Assembly (NCBI RefSeq): GCF_002117105.1
Contig: NZ_CP019343.1
Span: 1,302,001-1,366,000, forward strand
Length of the DNA: 64,000 nt
Direction of reading: 5' to 3'
Origin: Oceanicoccus sagamiensis
Lineage (GTDB): Bacteria; Pseudomonadota; Gammaproteobacteria; Pseudomonadales; Dasaniaceae
How positions within the stretch are numbered: the stretch's first letter is position 1; each line of letters opens with the position of its first letter. Shown here piece after piece: positions 8,992 to 18,812 of this stretch. Under the pieces are notes generated by a model that saw only the letters and a program-made list of their open reading frames with translations, was not told the DNA's origin and ran no database searches. Made by a program: the position numbers and the translations under genes.

Positions 8992-10200
8992 TTACCGGCG
9001 GAAGAATATCCAAAACCCCAAACCAATACTGCGCAACACACTTAACGGAAATTGATTGCGGGTAAATAAACCCGGCAATTGATCAGAAAAACGAATGGTT
9101 TTTTGTTGATCAAACTGTTGCTGTTGTTGGTATTGCTGCAATAAGCCCAAATCACCCAGAGCTCGATTCTGCTGGCTGGCCGCGACTAACAACTGTGTTA
9201 AACGAGCACTGTCACGCAGTGCCAAATTAAAACCTTGCCCAGCAACCGGATGCAAGGAATGGGCAGCATTGCCCATCACGACAATACCGGAACGAACCTG
9301 CTCTTCAGCTTCCACGAGCTTTAATGGATAACCAGAGCGATCGCCGACGCGAATAAATTCGCCCTGCCGGTGACCAAAACGCTGCTGTAGCGTCTTTAAA
9401 AATTCTGCTTCATCACACTCTGATAAAGTGGCGGCCTGATCGTTCGGCAAACTCCAGACCAACGCAGCCCGTGGCTGACTTAATTCACTATCACTTAATG
9501 GCAGCAAGGCCATTGGGCCCTGATCGGTAAAGCGTTCATAGGCGCAACCCTGATGCGCTTTGGTAAAGCTGACGTTGGCAATCAAGGCGGTTTGTTGATA
9601 GCTGTGTACCCTGGCGTTAATACCCAACTGTTCTCGCAGGTTTGAATTAGCACCGTCGGCAATAATCGCCAACTGCGCAGCAACGGTTTTTTCGCTGCCG
9701 TTCTGTTCAACCATTAATGTAACACCCTGTTGCTGGGGGCTAATATGTTTTACCGAAGCCGGTGCTAGAAAATCAATCGTGTCTTTTTCACGCAAGGCAT
9801 TTAGTAGCACATTACCCAGCCAGGCATTTTCAATCACACAGCCGAGCGCTGGCCAATCAACATCACCAGGCTTCATCATTGTTGAACCTAAACGACGGCG
9901 CTCAGAAACATGAATACTGTTTATGGCTGCCGCATATTTAGACAGCAAGGGCCAAACACCCAGCGGCTCCAGAATTAATTGACTGCTATAGGATAAGGCA
10001 GTGGAACGAGCATCAAAACTCGGATTATAAAGGGGCGCTTCAGCGGTATGACTTTTAGCAATAGGAAAACTTTCAACCACCAAAATTCGCAGCTGTTGCT
10101 GGCTATGGTGACACAATTGCAAGGCCAAACTGGCACCCACCATACCGCCGCCGGCAATCACCACATCGTACTGTGATTTATTGGCAGCGGTTTGTCCCAT
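8992..10200 (-). CDS. ubiH: 2-octaprenyl-6-methoxyphenol hydroxylase UbiH
   Basis: A 402-residue FAD monooxygenase that hydroxylates the ubiquinone ring. AGGGMVGASLALQL is the N-terminal FAD motif; SFDARSTALSYSS and the IHVSERRRLG segment are characteristic of UbiH rather than UbiI or UbiF. GNAAHSLHPVAGQGFNLALRD is the second FAD motif. Its ATG overlaps the pepP stop codon as TAATG, indicating translational coupling. Confidence 0.9.
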   Translation of the reverse strand: MGQTAANKSQYDVVIAGGGMVGASLALQLCHHSQQQLRILVVESFPIAKSHTAEAPLYNPSFDARSTALSYSSQLILEPLGVWPLLSKYAAAINSIHVSERRRLGSTMMKPGDVDWPALGCVIENAWLGNVLLNALREKDTIDFLAPASVKHISPQQQGVTLMVEQNGSEKTVAAQLAIIADGANSNLREQLGINARVHSYQQTALIANVSFTKAHQGCAYERFTDQGPMALLPLSDSELSQPRAALVWSLPNDQAATLSECDEAEFLKTLQQRFGHRQGEFIRVGDRSGYPLKLVEAEEQVRSGIVVMGNAAHSLHPVAGQGFNLALRDSARLTQLLVAASQQNRALGDLGLLQQYQQQQQFDQQKTIRFSDQLPGLFTRNQFPLSVLRSIGLGFWIFFRR

Positions 10201-11519
10201 TAAGCGGCACCACTCATAAGGGCTTCTATTTCTTTCACGGTTTTGGGAACATCTTTGGTTAACACATCACAACCGTCTTTGGTGACCACCACATCGTCTT
10301 CAATACGGATACCAATACCGCGCCATTTTTTGGCCACCTTTTTATTATCTGGCGCCACATAAATACCCGGCTCAACGGTCATGGCCATACCTTCTTCCAG
10401 CACACGCCATTCATCACCTATTTTATAATCGCCTACATCATGCACATCCATACCTAACCAATGCCCAGCGCGGTGCATATAAAAATCTTTATAGGCTTCT
10501 TTTTCAATAAGCTTGCTAACAGTGCCTTTAAGCAAGCCTAATTCAACCAAACCCTTGGTAATAACTTTTACGGTGGCGTCATGGGATTGATTCCAGTGAT
10601 TGCCGGGTTTAATCGTTTTGATAGCGGCAAGCTGTGCTTTTAACACCAAGTCATACAGTGCTTTTTGCTCTTTAGAAAATACCCCATTGGCAGGAAAGGT
10701 ACGGGTAATATCCGCCGCATAGTGTTCCAGTTCGCAGCCGGCATCTATCAACACCAAATCGCCATCTTTAATCACATCGGCATTTTCTGTGTAGTGTAAT
10801 ATGCAGCCATTTTTACCGGCACCGACAATAGAATTATAGGCGGCAAAGCGCGCGCCATTGCGGCCAAACTCATGTTGTATTTCGGCTTCCAGCTGATATT
10901 CCGCCACACCGGGTTTACAGATTTGCATAGCGCGAATATGCGCGGCGGCGGAAATTTGCCCGGCTTTTTTCATCACTCTTACTTCAGCGGCACTTTTATA
11001 TAAACGCAAATCGTGTAGTAAGTGATCTAAATCCAGAAACTCGCCGGGGGGATGGGCACCGGTACGAACCTGTGAGCGAATAACATTGACCCACTTCATG
11101 ACCTTGCGATCAAATTCCGCATGGCGGCCCATCGCATAATAAACCCGCTCACGGCCTTCGATCAGGCCTGGCAAAATATCATCAATATCACTCACGGGAA
11201 ATGCATCATCCGCGGCATAATCCTCCGTCGCGCCTTCTGGCCCAGCGCGGTAGCCATTCCATAATTCCATGGTGGGGTCGCGGTCGCGGCAGAATAAAAT
11301 ATACTGGCCATGTTTGCGGCCGGGTAATAACACCAGTACGGCATCGGGCTCGGCAAAGCCGGTGAGATAATAAAAATCACTGTCCTGACGAAAGGGGTAA
11401 TCCACATCGCGATTGCGAATGGTTTCACGAGCCGCGGGGACAATCGCAATACTATCTGGCTCCATTTCGGCCATCAGGTTTTTACGGCGGCGGGCAAACT
11501 CTTTTTTACTGATTTTCAT
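10200..11519 (-). CDS. pepP: Xaa-Pro aminopeptidase PepP
   Basis: A 439-residue M24 metallopeptidase that removes N-terminal residues preceding proline. The N-terminal AMP_N domain (ARRRKNLMAEM ... FYYLTGF) precedes the pita-bread domain. Metal ligands are visible as the two aspartates of LIDAGCELEHYAADITRTFP, the histidine of HRAGHWLGMDVHD, and glutamates of VEPGIY and GIRIED. The ATG at 11519 is chosen because it gives the usual family length; an in-frame GTG at 11570 would add 17 residues. Neither start has a strong ribosome site. It lies between ygfB and ubiH, as in E. coli. Confidence 0.93.
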   Translation of the reverse strand: MKISKKEFARRRKNLMAEMEPDSIAIVPAARETIRNRDVDYPFRQDSDFYYLTGFAEPDAVLVLLPGRKHGQYILFCRDRDPTMELWNGYRAGPEGATEDYAADDAFPVSDIDDILPGLIEGRERVYYAMGRHAEFDRKVMKWVNVIRSQVRTGAHPPGEFLDLDHLLHDLRLYKSAAEVRVMKKAGQISAAAHIRAMQICKPGVAEYQLEAEIQHEFGRNGARFAAYNSIVGAGKNGCILHYTENADVIKDGDLVLIDAGCELEHYAADITRTFPANGVFSKEQKALYDLVLKAQLAAIKTIKPGNHWNQSHDATVKVITKGLVELGLLKGTVSKLIEKEAYKDFYMHRAGHWLGMDVHDVGDYKIGDEWRVLEEGMAMTVEPGIYVAPDNKKVAKKWRGIGIRIEDDVVVTKDGCDVLTKDVPKTVKEIEALMSGAA

Positions 11520-11642
11520 AAGGGTGTTTTCTATAGGTTCTGTCGTTCTGTGACGAGGCTTGTTATTCACTCATGGTTTGTGTTGTGCTTAGTGTGTCTT
11601 ATCATGCCAATGATAATAAACCCAATCTAACAAGCTCGTATC

Positions 11643-12308
11643 TTAATGCAACTTCTTATCGGTTTTATTAAACAGATTACTTAAGGCACCTGCCACTTCC
11701 GCCTCGGCTTCCACTTCAGAAACCGGCCCATTATCGTCGCCCTCTTGCGGCTTGTTACACTCAAGATAAATCGTCATCGCTGCCACTCGCAGATACTCAC
11801 TGATTTCAACGATATTCTGCTCACTCTGCTCCAAATCGGTGTCAGCATCGCTCAGGCCAATCTGGCTAATCGCGGCAATATCACTTACCGCCTCGGAGAC
11901 ATCTTTGGGATACTGCTGTTGCCCCTGCTGTTCTTTAATAGCTGTCCCCCCTTGGGCAAAGCCTGCCACAAAGCCCTGACACCACTGGCCGATGGAATCT
12001 ACTCGCTGGGTAATCTCGGCGCCATCGTCTGGCAATAAAAGCTGTAACTCCATCTCGCCGCCTTTAAGACAGGCCTGGGTAGCACCATAGAGGGCTGATA
12101 GGACCTGACTATCTTCAGCATTGGGGGGCTCAACGGCATCAATAAAGGCCGCGGCCTGTTCCAGCCATTGCTCTGGTTCACGTGTTTCTCCCACCGCCAA
12201 CTGACCTACCAGATAGCCGTGCAACTGGGAGGGGGACTGCATACCGCCCAAGCGCCAATAGATATCGGCAAGCTGGTCAAAATCGGGCATGGGGATTTGG
12301 AGGGTCAT
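11643..12308 (-). CDS. ygfB: YgfB/YecA (UPF0149) family protein
   Basis: A 221-residue mainly acidic helical protein of the UPF0149 family, which forms dimers and is always found in front of pepP. The N-terminal MPDFDQLADIYWRLGGMQSPSQLHGYLVG and the WCQGFVAGF segment are the family signatures. A low-complexity acidic C-terminus follows. The ATG at 12308 is chosen because the upstream in-frame extension to 12362 is lysine- and proline-rich and not conserved-looking. The biochemical function is not clear from sequence. Confidence 0.88.
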   Translation of the reverse strand: MTLQIPMPDFDQLADIYWRLGGMQSPSQLHGYLVGQLAVGETREPEQWLEQAAAFIDAVEPPNAEDSQVLSALYGATQACLKGGEMELQLLLPDDGAEITQRVDSIGQWCQGFVAGFAQGGTAIKEQQGQQQYPKDVSEAVSDIAAISQIGLSDADTDLEQSEQNIVEISEYLRVAAMTIYLECNKPQEGDDNGPVSEVEAEAEVAGALSNLFNKTDKKLH

Positions 12309-12582
12309 GGGTTTCTCTTTGATAATGATGGTCGATGGTTTTGACGGGGATAAGCGGCGCATATTAACGGCTCACTCTGACAAAATCGACCAGCCTTTAG
12401 GCAAAGTTTTATGCGATGGAGCTCTCACCTTGATAATTATTTTTGAAATATTAGCTATATCATTGAAATATAACCATTTTATTAAATTGACCCGCCGCCC
12501 AGTCAGAACTATATTTAATCCATCTTTTATCATTCTATAAATAACCCTAAGCGCCTATAAAAAGGTGTATGGCACAGTATCC

Positions 12583-12792
12583 ATGGCAGACCCACAACTA
12601 AAAGCATTAACCGCCAAGATTAATGACCTGATACAGCTCTGTGAGCAGCTTGACGAAGAGAATCGGGCACTAAAAGCCGATGCCGCAGGCTGGGTCGATG
12701 AGCGTGATTCACTGGTTGAGAAAACGGAGATCGCCCGCAATAAGGTTGAGTCGATGATTTCCCGCCTGAAGACGCTGGAAGAAGAGTCCTAA
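12583..12792 (+). CDS. TIGR02449-type coiled-coil protein (ZapB-like)
   Basis: A 69-residue protein that is almost entirely coiled coil: heptad-like ALTAKINDLIQLCEQLDEENRALK, then RNKVESMISRLKTLEEES. Small proteins of this family sit immediately before zapA in many gammaproteobacteria and are often compared with the division factor ZapB. The ATG at 12583 matches the usual MADxxL start; an in-frame GTG at 12565 adds six residues but lacks a ribosome site. A role in division is inferred from position and shape only. Confidence 0.8.
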   Translation: MADPQLKALTAKINDLIQLCEQLDEENRALKADAAGWVDERDSLVEKTEIARNKVESMISRLKTLEEES

Positions 12793-12854
12793 GACTGAAA
12801 AGATAACAAGCTATTAGTTAGTAGAAAGAAGTAAACCGTAATGAGGCAAGTACC

Positions 12855-13178
12855 GTGAGTAATGAGACTGTAATCGTCAAACTATTGGACAAGGAATACC
12901 AAGTCGCCTGTCCCCCTGGACAACAGGAAGCTTTGGCCAAGTCTGCCCGTTACCTTGATCAGCAAATGCGCAATATTCGCGCCAATGGCAAAGTGATTGG
13001 CCTGGAGCGTATTGCGGTAATGGCCGCCCTGAATATCAGCAATGAATTAATCCAGCAGGAAGGTGACGGCAATGCTGTGGAAGATAGCGCCAATGCACCC
13101 AGCAGTGCCCAGCTTAAAAGCCTGAACTCCAAGCTGGATGAAGCCCTGCACCGCTTCCGGCAGTTGGAAATCGGTTAA
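12855..13178 (+). CDS. zapA: Cell division protein ZapA
   Basis: A 107-residue FtsZ-ring stabiliser. The N-terminal beta region (VIVKLLDKEYQVACPPGQQEAL) and the helical segment AKSARYLDQQMRNIRANGKV followed by RIAVMAALNISNELI are the ZapA fold. The C-terminal coiled coil ends in LDEALHRFRQLEIG. The start is GTG with GAGG about eight bases upstream. It lies in the conserved order coiled-coil gene, zapA, 6S RNA, ygfA. Confidence 0.93.
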   Translation: MSNETVIVKLLDKEYQVACPPGQQEALAKSARYLDQQMRNIRANGKVIGLERIAVMAALNISNELIQQEGDGNAVEDSANAPSSAQLKSLNSKLDEALHRFRQLEIG

Positions 13179-13200
13179 TCCCCCGCCCCTCTCACCCAAG

Positions 13201-13310
13201 AACGTCATTTCCGCAAAGGCGCGGGACCAATACCTCAACTAACAGCCAGACATTGTTGGGTGGATTGTAATCCACCCTACTATCTCCGAATACTTCGCAG
13301 TAATGACGTT
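13201..13310. repeat. Inverted repeat (GTCATT-type) enclosing a solo palindrome repeat
   Basis: AACGTCATT at 13201-13209 is matched by AATGACGTT at 13302-13310. The similarity extends inward: CATTTCCGC on the left against CATTACTGC read from the right. The solo copy of the GGTGGATT palindrome (13258-13280) lies between the arms. The element fills the zapA-6S RNA gap. Confidence 0.6.
13258..13280. repeat. Solo palindrome repeat, copy 3
   Basis: A single GGTGGATTGTAATCCACC palindrome ending CTAC at 13280, with no partner arm. It is the only unpaired copy in the window. Confidence 0.85.
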
Positions 13311-13331
13311 TCTAGATAATTATTTCTCAGT

Positions 13332-13337
13332 TATAAT
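13332..13337 (+). promoter_or_regulatory. -10 box of the 6S RNA promoter
   Basis: A perfect TATAAT lies seven bases before the expected 5' end of 6S RNA. No good -35 hexamer is present at the usual distance, so the upstream half is not assigned. Confidence 0.6.
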
Positions 13338-13343
13338 CTCCCC

Positions 13344-13521
13344 CGCTCCCTGGAATATTTGCCAGACAGCTTAGACCCCTGAGCCGATGCGCATTACCCC
13401 CGGAGGTTTTAGTGCTATGGGCGTGCATGCCTGCTTGACGGGAAGCCCGATATAGCGCGGAAACCACCACCTTGAACCGTTGGGTTCAAGGGCCATGTTG
13501 TCAGCGGTATTGTGGGGAGCC
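13344..13521 (+). ncRNA. ssrS: 6S RNA
   Basis: The regulatory RNA that mimics an open promoter and sequesters sigma70 RNA polymerase. The conserved CCCCTGAGCCGAT is at 13377-13389, and CACCTTGAACC is followed by GGGTTCAAGGG in the 3' half. The ends pair: GCTCCC at 13345-13350 with GGGAGC at 13515-13520, and GACAGC with the GTTGTC region. About 178 bases is the usual length. It sits between zapA and ygfA, as in E. coli and Pseudomonas. Exact ends are approximate. Confidence 0.93.
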
Positions 13522-13535
13522 CTTTTTGTTATTCC

Positions 13536-14147
13536 ATGAAGCCCTATAGAGCCTCCATCTTGGAACCCACCTCCCGCCAGCAGCTTCGTCAACAACTTCG
13601 CGCCAAACGCCGCGGGCTAACACGGCAGCAACAGCGCAAAGCCAGCCTGCAACTTAAACGGCATATTAGCACTACCGGTTTATTCGGGCGCCATAGCCAT
13701 ATTGCCTTTTATTTGCCCAATGATGGCGAGATCAGCCCGCTACCGCTGCTTATGCTAGCCCACCAACAAAAACGGGCCTGTTATTTGCCAGTACTGGCAC
13801 CCAATAATAGTCTGTGGTTTGTGCGCTACCGCCCCGGAGATCCCTTAAAGCCCAATCGCTACGGCATTCCTGAACCGGCCAATACGCAGCATCGCCGTAA
13901 AGCCTGGGCTTTGGGTATGGTGTTTTTACCACTGGTGGGTTTTGATCGTCAGGGTGGACGTTTGGGTATGGGGGGAGGTTTTTATGATCGCTGCTTTAAA
14001 AACAGCCTGCTAATACCCAAGATGAAACAGCCCCATTTAGTGGGTCTGGCGCATCATTGTCAGGAGGTGGATAGTTTGGAGCTGGAAAACTGGGATATTC
14101 CCCTGTCTAAGGTAGCCACTGACAGAGAAGTGATCAATTCTATCTAA
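13536..14147 (+). CDS. fau: 5-formyltetrahydrofolate cyclo-ligase (YgfA/Fau)
   Basis: A 203-residue ATP-dependent enzyme converting 5-formyl-THF to 5,10-methenyl-THF. Basic N-terminus RQQLRQQLRAKRRGL and the signature VFLPLVGFDRQGGRLGMGGGFYDR (split: FDRQGGRLGMGGGFYDR binds ATP) are clear. The start is set at ATG 13536 because the upstream in-frame GTG at 13512 lies inside 6S RNA. No strong ribosome site is seen; in E. coli this gene is co-transcribed with 6S RNA, and the 15-base gap here suggests the same. Confidence 0.92.
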   Translation: MKPYRASILEPTSRQQLRQQLRAKRRGLTRQQQRKASLQLKRHISTTGLFGRHSHIAFYLPNDGEISPLPLLMLAHQQKRACYLPVLAPNNSLWFVRYRPGDPLKPNRYGIPEPANTQHRRKAWALGMVFLPLVGFDRQGGRLGMGGGFYDRCFKNSLLIPKMKQPHLVGLAHHCQEVDSLELENWDIPLSKVATDREVINSI

Positions 14148-14148
14148 A

Positions 14149-14241
14149 TCAAGCCATTAACATCTGCAATGTGCCGGTTACTGCTGTACCTACGCCAAAT
14201 AAGATAACGGTTACTGTTAAAGCATCAACTCTTGTAGTCAC
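14149..14241 (-). CDS. Candidate small membrane protein (30 aa)
   Basis: A short minus-strand frame starting with GTG at 14241 encodes a 30-residue peptide. It has a polar start (TTRVDALT) and one hydrophobic helix-length stretch (VTVILFGVGTAVTGTLQMLM). AGGGGA lies seven to eight bases before the GTG, a strong ribosome site. It ends one base past the fau stop and is therefore convergent with it. I recognise no family. Real translation is unproven; the evidence is the ribosome site plus a well-formed membrane segment in a gap that otherwise holds nothing. Confidence 0.4.
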   Translation of the reverse strand: MTTRVDALTVTVILFGVGTAVTGTLQMLMA

Positions 14242-14626
14242 TGTCTATTCCCCTAATAAATATGGTTAGCTGTTTATTGCCTGGCTTGTTGCCCTTGCCT
14301 ATTAAAACTAGAGAAAAACCGGCAAGGCTGCAAAGCCCAGTTTGCTATCTTGTGACGGCCGCTGAATAAGCGGTGTTAACTCAGTCACAAACTGGCAGGG
14401 AGAGCTTTAAATTAACCAACAGGGCTATTGTCGTAAAGACAAAATAACGGCAATTTTTGGCCACGGCTTAGGGTATTTCAAGAACGGTGCCAGAATGGCT
14501 AAATACAGGAATATTTTTAATTATTTAATACTTTCAAGGACTTAACCAAGGCGGCAGCCATTGACGAGATTTAATGGACTCACTCCCCCATTAAACCCCG
14601 CACCAAATGACATCAAATTGACAGGC
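14242..14626. other. Gene-free stretch downstream of ilvA
   Basis: About 385 bases between the candidate small ORF and the end of ilvA. I see only a small hairpin (CCGCT/AGCGG near 14357-14371) and AT-rich sequence around 14500-14530. No convincing terminator, RNA or further ORF was found. Confidence 0.5.
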
Positions 14627-16159
14627 CTATGCACCGGTTTGGCCACTGAGAAATAGCTGGTAAGCCGGATTATCCGTCTCCTCCTGATAGGGGTATTGCA
14701 GCTGGGTCAGAAAAGCCTCCAGAGATTTACGGTCAGCTTTAGAGGCCTGCAAGCCCACCAATACCCGGCCATAAGCGGCACCGTGGTTGCGATAATGGAA
14801 CATAGAGATGTTCCACTGCTGGCCCAGCTTGCTTAAAAAGTTTAGCAGGGCACCGGGGCGCTCTGGAAACTCAAAACGATAGACCACTTCTTCCGGCACC
14901 TCCGCTGGCGCATGCCCACCGACCATATGACGGATATGCAACTTAGCCATTTCGTTATCGGTTAAGTCCATCACCGGATAATGTTTTTGCTCAAGGCCTG
15001 CAATTAATTCTTCCCGATCATTACCGCCAGCGGCAATTTGCACGCCCACAAAAATTTGTGCATCACGTTGGTGGCCATAGCGGTAATTAAATTCGGTGAT
15101 ATTGCGCTTACCCAATGCCGAGCAAAACTTTTTAAAACTACCGGGGCGTTCAGGGATAGTGACGCTAATAACGGCTTCGCGTTTTTCACCAATTTCGGTG
15201 CGCTCGGAAATATAACGCAGCCGATCAAAATTAGTATTGGCACCACTTTCAATCGCCACCAAAGTTTGGCCCTGAATATTATTTTGCTCAACATATTTTT
15301 TTAAACCAGCCAGCGCCAGCGCACCGGCAGGTTCTGCTATCGAACGGGTATCATCAAAAATATCTTTTATGGCCGCACAAATTTCATCGGTACTGGCGGT
15401 AATCACTTCTTCAACGGTATTGCGAATCACCCGAAAGGTTTCTTTACCAATTTGCGCTACGGCAACACCGTCGGCAAAGATACCCACCTGAGGCAAAGTG
15501 ACGCGGCGGTTTTTTTCCATGGCAGCTTTTAAACAGGCAGCGTCTTCCGGCTCTACCCCAATCACTTTGACATCAGGGCGCACATATTTTACATAGGCGG
15601 CGATACCGGCTAATAAACCTCCGCCACCGACCGGAACAAAGATCGCATCCAACGGGCCGTTTAGCTGGCGCAGGATTTCCATACCGATAGTGCCCTGCCC
15701 GGCAATAACATCAGGGTCGTCGTAGGGGTGGATATAGACCAAACCTTTTTCGTCCACCAGCTTTTTTGCGTGGGCAGAGGCTTCATCATAGGTATCGCCA
15801 TGGAGTACCACTTTGGCTCCGCGGCTACGCACTGCATCGACTTTAATTTGCGGAGTGGTTTTGGGCATGACAATGGTGGCTTTGACCCCCAGCTTTAAGG
15901 CGGCCAGTGCCAGCCCCTGGGCATGGTTACCGGCGGATGCCGCTATCACCCCCTTGGCCAGCTCCTCTTCGGTCAGATGCACCATTTTGTTGTAGGCACC
16001 ACGAATCTTAAAAGAAAAAACCGGCTGCAGATCTTCCCGCTTTAATAGCACGCGATTATTAAAACGCTTGCTCAACAATGGCGCTTCATCGATGGGGGTT
16101 TCTATGGCGACATCATAGACACGGGCATCGAGGATTTTTTTAATATAAGCTTGGGGCAT
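14627..16159 (-). CDS. ilvA: Threonine dehydratase, biosynthetic (threonine ammonia-lyase)
   Basis: A 510-residue PLP enzyme that deaminates threonine to 2-oxobutyrate, the first committed step to isoleucine. The PLP lysine is K51 in FSFKIRGAYNKM; the glycine-rich cofactor loop is PVGGGGLLAG. Two C-terminal ACT-like regulatory domains (from about residue 335) include ERPGSFKKFCSALG and ERPGALLNFLSKLG, so isoleucine/valine allostery is expected. AGGAGAG lies nine bases before the ATG. It diverges from rpiA, the same pairing as in Pseudomonas. Confidence 0.95.
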   Translation of the reverse strand: MPQAYIKKILDARVYDVAIETPIDEAPLLSKRFNNRVLLKREDLQPVFSFKIRGAYNKMVHLTEEELAKGVIAASAGNHAQGLALAALKLGVKATIVMPKTTPQIKVDAVRSRGAKVVLHGDTYDEASAHAKKLVDEKGLVYIHPYDDPDVIAGQGTIGMEILRQLNGPLDAIFVPVGGGGLLAGIAAYVKYVRPDVKVIGVEPEDAACLKAAMEKNRRVTLPQVGIFADGVAVAQIGKETFRVIRNTVEEVITASTDEICAAIKDIFDDTRSIAEPAGALALAGLKKYVEQNNIQGQTLVAIESGANTNFDRLRYISERTEIGEKREAVISVTIPERPGSFKKFCSALGKRNITEFNYRYGHQRDAQIFVGVQIAAGGNDREELIAGLEQKHYPVMDLTDNEMAKLHIRHMVGGHAPAEVPEEVVYRFEFPERPGALLNFLSKLGQQWNISMFHYRNHGAAYGRVLVGLQASKADRKSLEAFLTQLQYPYQEETDNPAYQLFLSGQTGA

Positions 16160-16302
16160 TGGGCAGCACTCTCCTGTAAAGGGCGCAGTCTAATACCTTA
16201 AGAAGAAAAATTCAGCACAATCTCCCATCTATTAGTAGCCGATCCTTTATAGCGACTTTATAATGGCCAGCTTTCTATCCCCTGATTAATAAGGCCATTG
16301 CA

Positions 16303-16974
16303 ATGACCATGACTCAAGACGAACTCAAACAAGCCGTTGCTCGGGCCGCTCTGGATTACATCAAACCCAATATTGAAGAAGACACTGTGATCGGTATTGG
16401 CACCGGCTCCACCGCCAATTACTTTATTGATTACCTGGCCGAGATTAAGAGCCAGGTCAATGCTACCGTTGCCAGTTCAGAGGCCTCCGCTGAAAGGCTT
16501 AAAAAGCACGGTATTCCTGTCTATGACCTAAATTCGGTCGATGAAATTACCGTCTATGTCGATGGTGCTGATGAATCTAACCCGCATCTGGCCTTGATCA
16601 AAGGGGGTGGTGCCGCCCTCACCCGTGAGAAAATTGTCGCCGCCGTCGCCAAAGAGTTTGTCTGTATTGCTGATGGCAGCAAGCTGGTGGACCATCTGGG
16701 GCAGTTCCCCCTGCCGGTAGAAGTGATCCCTATGGCCCGCAGCCATGTGGCCCGGGAACTGGTTAAGTTGGGCGGCGACCCCGTCTACCGTGAGGGTGTA
16801 GTGACTGATAATGGCAATATTATCCTCGATGTGTTCAATTTTATGATCCCCAAGCCCTTTGAGACTGAGCAAAAAATAAACGACATTACCGGCGTGGTAA
16901 CCAATGGTATTTTCGCCCGCAGACCGGCGGATGTACTGCTCTTGGCCACTCAGGATGGCGTCAAACAATTATAA
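16303..16974 (+). CDS. rpiA: Ribose-5-phosphate isomerase A
   Basis: A 223-residue isomerase of ribose-5-phosphate and ribulose-5-phosphate. Motifs include [16 protein letters not shown] near the N-terminus, [28 protein letters not shown] with catalytic acid and lysine residues, and PVEVIPMA. The length is standard. AAGG lies about eight bases before the ATG. It is divergent from ilvA. Confidence 0.95.
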   Translation: MTMTQDELKQAVARAALDYIKPNIEEDTVIGIGTGSTANYFIDYLAEIKSQVNATVASSEASAERLKKHGIPVYDLNSVDEITVYVDGADESNPHLALIKGGGAALTREKIVAAVAKEFVCIADGSKLVDHLGQFPLPVEVIPMARSHVARELVKLGGDPVYREGVVTDNGNIILDVFNFMIPKPFETEQKINDITGVVTNGIFARRPADVLLLATQDGVKQL

Positions 16975-17145
16975 GCCTATAGCTACATCAAAATATCTTC
17001 ATTAAAGAGATATAAATCCCTGCCGACATAACGCATTACCAGAGATTCCTCCTATACTTACGAGTCAGATATGTTAAGTAATGCCTGTCAAAAGTGTTAA
17101 AGGGTATTGCAGCAGTTAATACAGAAATTAATGTAGGTACTTTTA

Positions 17146-18786
17146 ATGAACAGTCTTAGTGTCGGTCAACGATTAGCCATCCTGATAGGTATCCCCCTAT
17201 TGATTATTGTTGCGCTGGTAGTTTCATCACTCTCTTCTTTTTCTGTTATAAATCAAGGCGTTGGCCGGATTTATGATGACCGGGTAGTACCACTTACCCA
17301 ACTTAAGGGGATGATGGACGGCTATACCACCATCATTAACGCCATCAATAAGGCAGACAATGGCCTGGTTAACCCAGACGAGGCCCTGCTGGAATTAGAG
17401 CAGGGCCAGAAGACCATTAAAGACAATTGGCTGCAATACACCAAGGGCGCGCTAAATGCCGATGAAAACAAAGCGGTTAAAGCCACTGAGGCGCTATTCC
17501 CCGATGCCGATAATATTATTATTGAGGCCGCCGGTATCCTGCAAGATATGGGCGATACGCTGCAATTTGATGAAGACGGCGACACCCTGATTACCGATTA
17601 CAACGGCGATTTGTTTGAGTATGTCGACCCCATTGCCGAGCAGATTTCCACCCTGATTGAATTACAGCTAAAAATAGCCAAGCAGGAACGAACTGCTGCC
17701 CAACAGGTTTACGATGACTCCTTTAGCGTGTCCATTACTGTCGGTCTGGTGGCCATTATTATTATGGTCGCCTCCGGCGTTTTGGTGGGTCGCAGTATCT
17801 CTGGCCCATTAAATGAATTGCGCACCTTGATCGAACAGGTAGACCGCGATCAGGATCTTACCGTTAAGGTCTGCATTGAGCAGAATGATGAGATTGGCCA
17901 GGTGGCCAGCGCCTTCCAGCGGATGATGGATAAATTCCACGATATTATTGAAGATGTCGGTACTACAAGTAGCCAGTTGCAGGATTTTGCCAATACGCTA
18001 TCCAATACCACTGAGCTGACCCGTGAAGGTGTCACCGTGCAAACCCGCGAAACCGACCAGGTTGCCACCGCAACCACGGAAATGACCAACGCGATTGAAG
18101 AAGTAAACCGCAACGCCCAGCAAGCCGCTGAAGCTGCCACGGAAGCCAACCGTGAAACCGATGAAGGTACCCAAATTCTGGAGCAGGCGATCCGCTCTAT
18201 TAACAGCCTGTCTACCCGGATTAATAATGCCAGCGATGTGATTAACCGCGTCGCCAGTGATAGCTCGGCGATTGGCTCGGTACTGGATGTTATTCGTGGC
18301 ATTGCAGAGCAAACCAACCTGTTAGCACTAAACGCGGCTATCGAAGCAGCCCGCGCCGGTGAACAGGGCCGAGGCTTTGCGGTTGTGGCTGATGAAGTTC
18401 GCTCACTGGCACAGCGTACGCAGGAGTCAACTCAGGAAATTCAGGAAATGATTGAACGCCTGCAAGGCGGCACCCAGGACGCGGTTAAGAATATGGCCGA
18501 CGGCACTGAAGTGATGGACCGTACTGTGAGTGAAGCAGAAAAAGCCGGTGCATCGTTAATGGCTATTTCCGGTGCAGTTTCTATGATTACTGAAATGAAC
18601 AGTCAGATTGCTACAGCCACCGATGAGCAAATGTCGGTATCTCAGGAAATTTCCCGTAACGTGGTGAACATTTCTGATGTAGCGAAAAGTTCTGAACATC
18701 AGGTTGAAGAAGTGGATCGGGCCAGTACTGAACTTAAAGAATCTGCCAGTCGTTTAGCCAGTATGGTCGGTGAGTTTACAACCTAG
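17146..18786 (+). CDS. Methyl-accepting chemotaxis protein
   Basis: A 546-residue chemoreceptor. The first helix (about residues 10-32) anchors the N-terminus; a periplasmic four-helix-bundle domain reaches about residue 185. A second membrane helix ([19 protein letters not shown]) leads to HAMP (about 210-265) and the signalling domain. The hairpin tip [20 protein letters not shown] starts near residue 388. No CheR-binding pentapeptide is seen at the C-terminus. It is a single gene ending in a strong terminator; the ligand is unknown. Confidence 0.9.
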   Translation: MNSLSVGQRLAILIGIPLLIIVALVVSSLSSFSVINQGVGRIYDDRVVPLTQLKGMMDGYTTIINAINKADNGLVNPDEALLELEQGQKTIKDNWLQYTKGALNADENKAVKATEALFPDADNIIIEAAGILQDMGDTLQFDEDGDTLITDYNGDLFEYVDPIAEQISTLIELQLKIAKQERTAAQQVYDDSFSVSITVGLVAIIIMVASGVLVGRSISGPLNELRTLIEQVDRDQDLTVKVCIEQNDEIGQVASAFQRMMDKFHDIIEDVGTTSSQLQDFANTLSNTTELTREGVTVQTRETDQVATATTEMTNAIEEVNRNAQQAAEAATEANRETDEGTQILEQAIRSINSLSTRINNASDVINRVASDSSAIGSVLDVIRGIAEQTNLLALNAAIEAARAGEQGRGFAVVADEVRSLAQRTQESTQEIQEMIERLQGGTQDAVKNMADGTEVMDRTVSEAEKAGASLMAISGAVSMITEMNSQIATATDEQMSVSQEISRNVVNISDVAKSSEHQVEEVDRASTELKESASRLASMVGEFTT

Positions 18787-18812
18787 GCCTGAGTTAAATA
18801 GTAAAGTGACCA

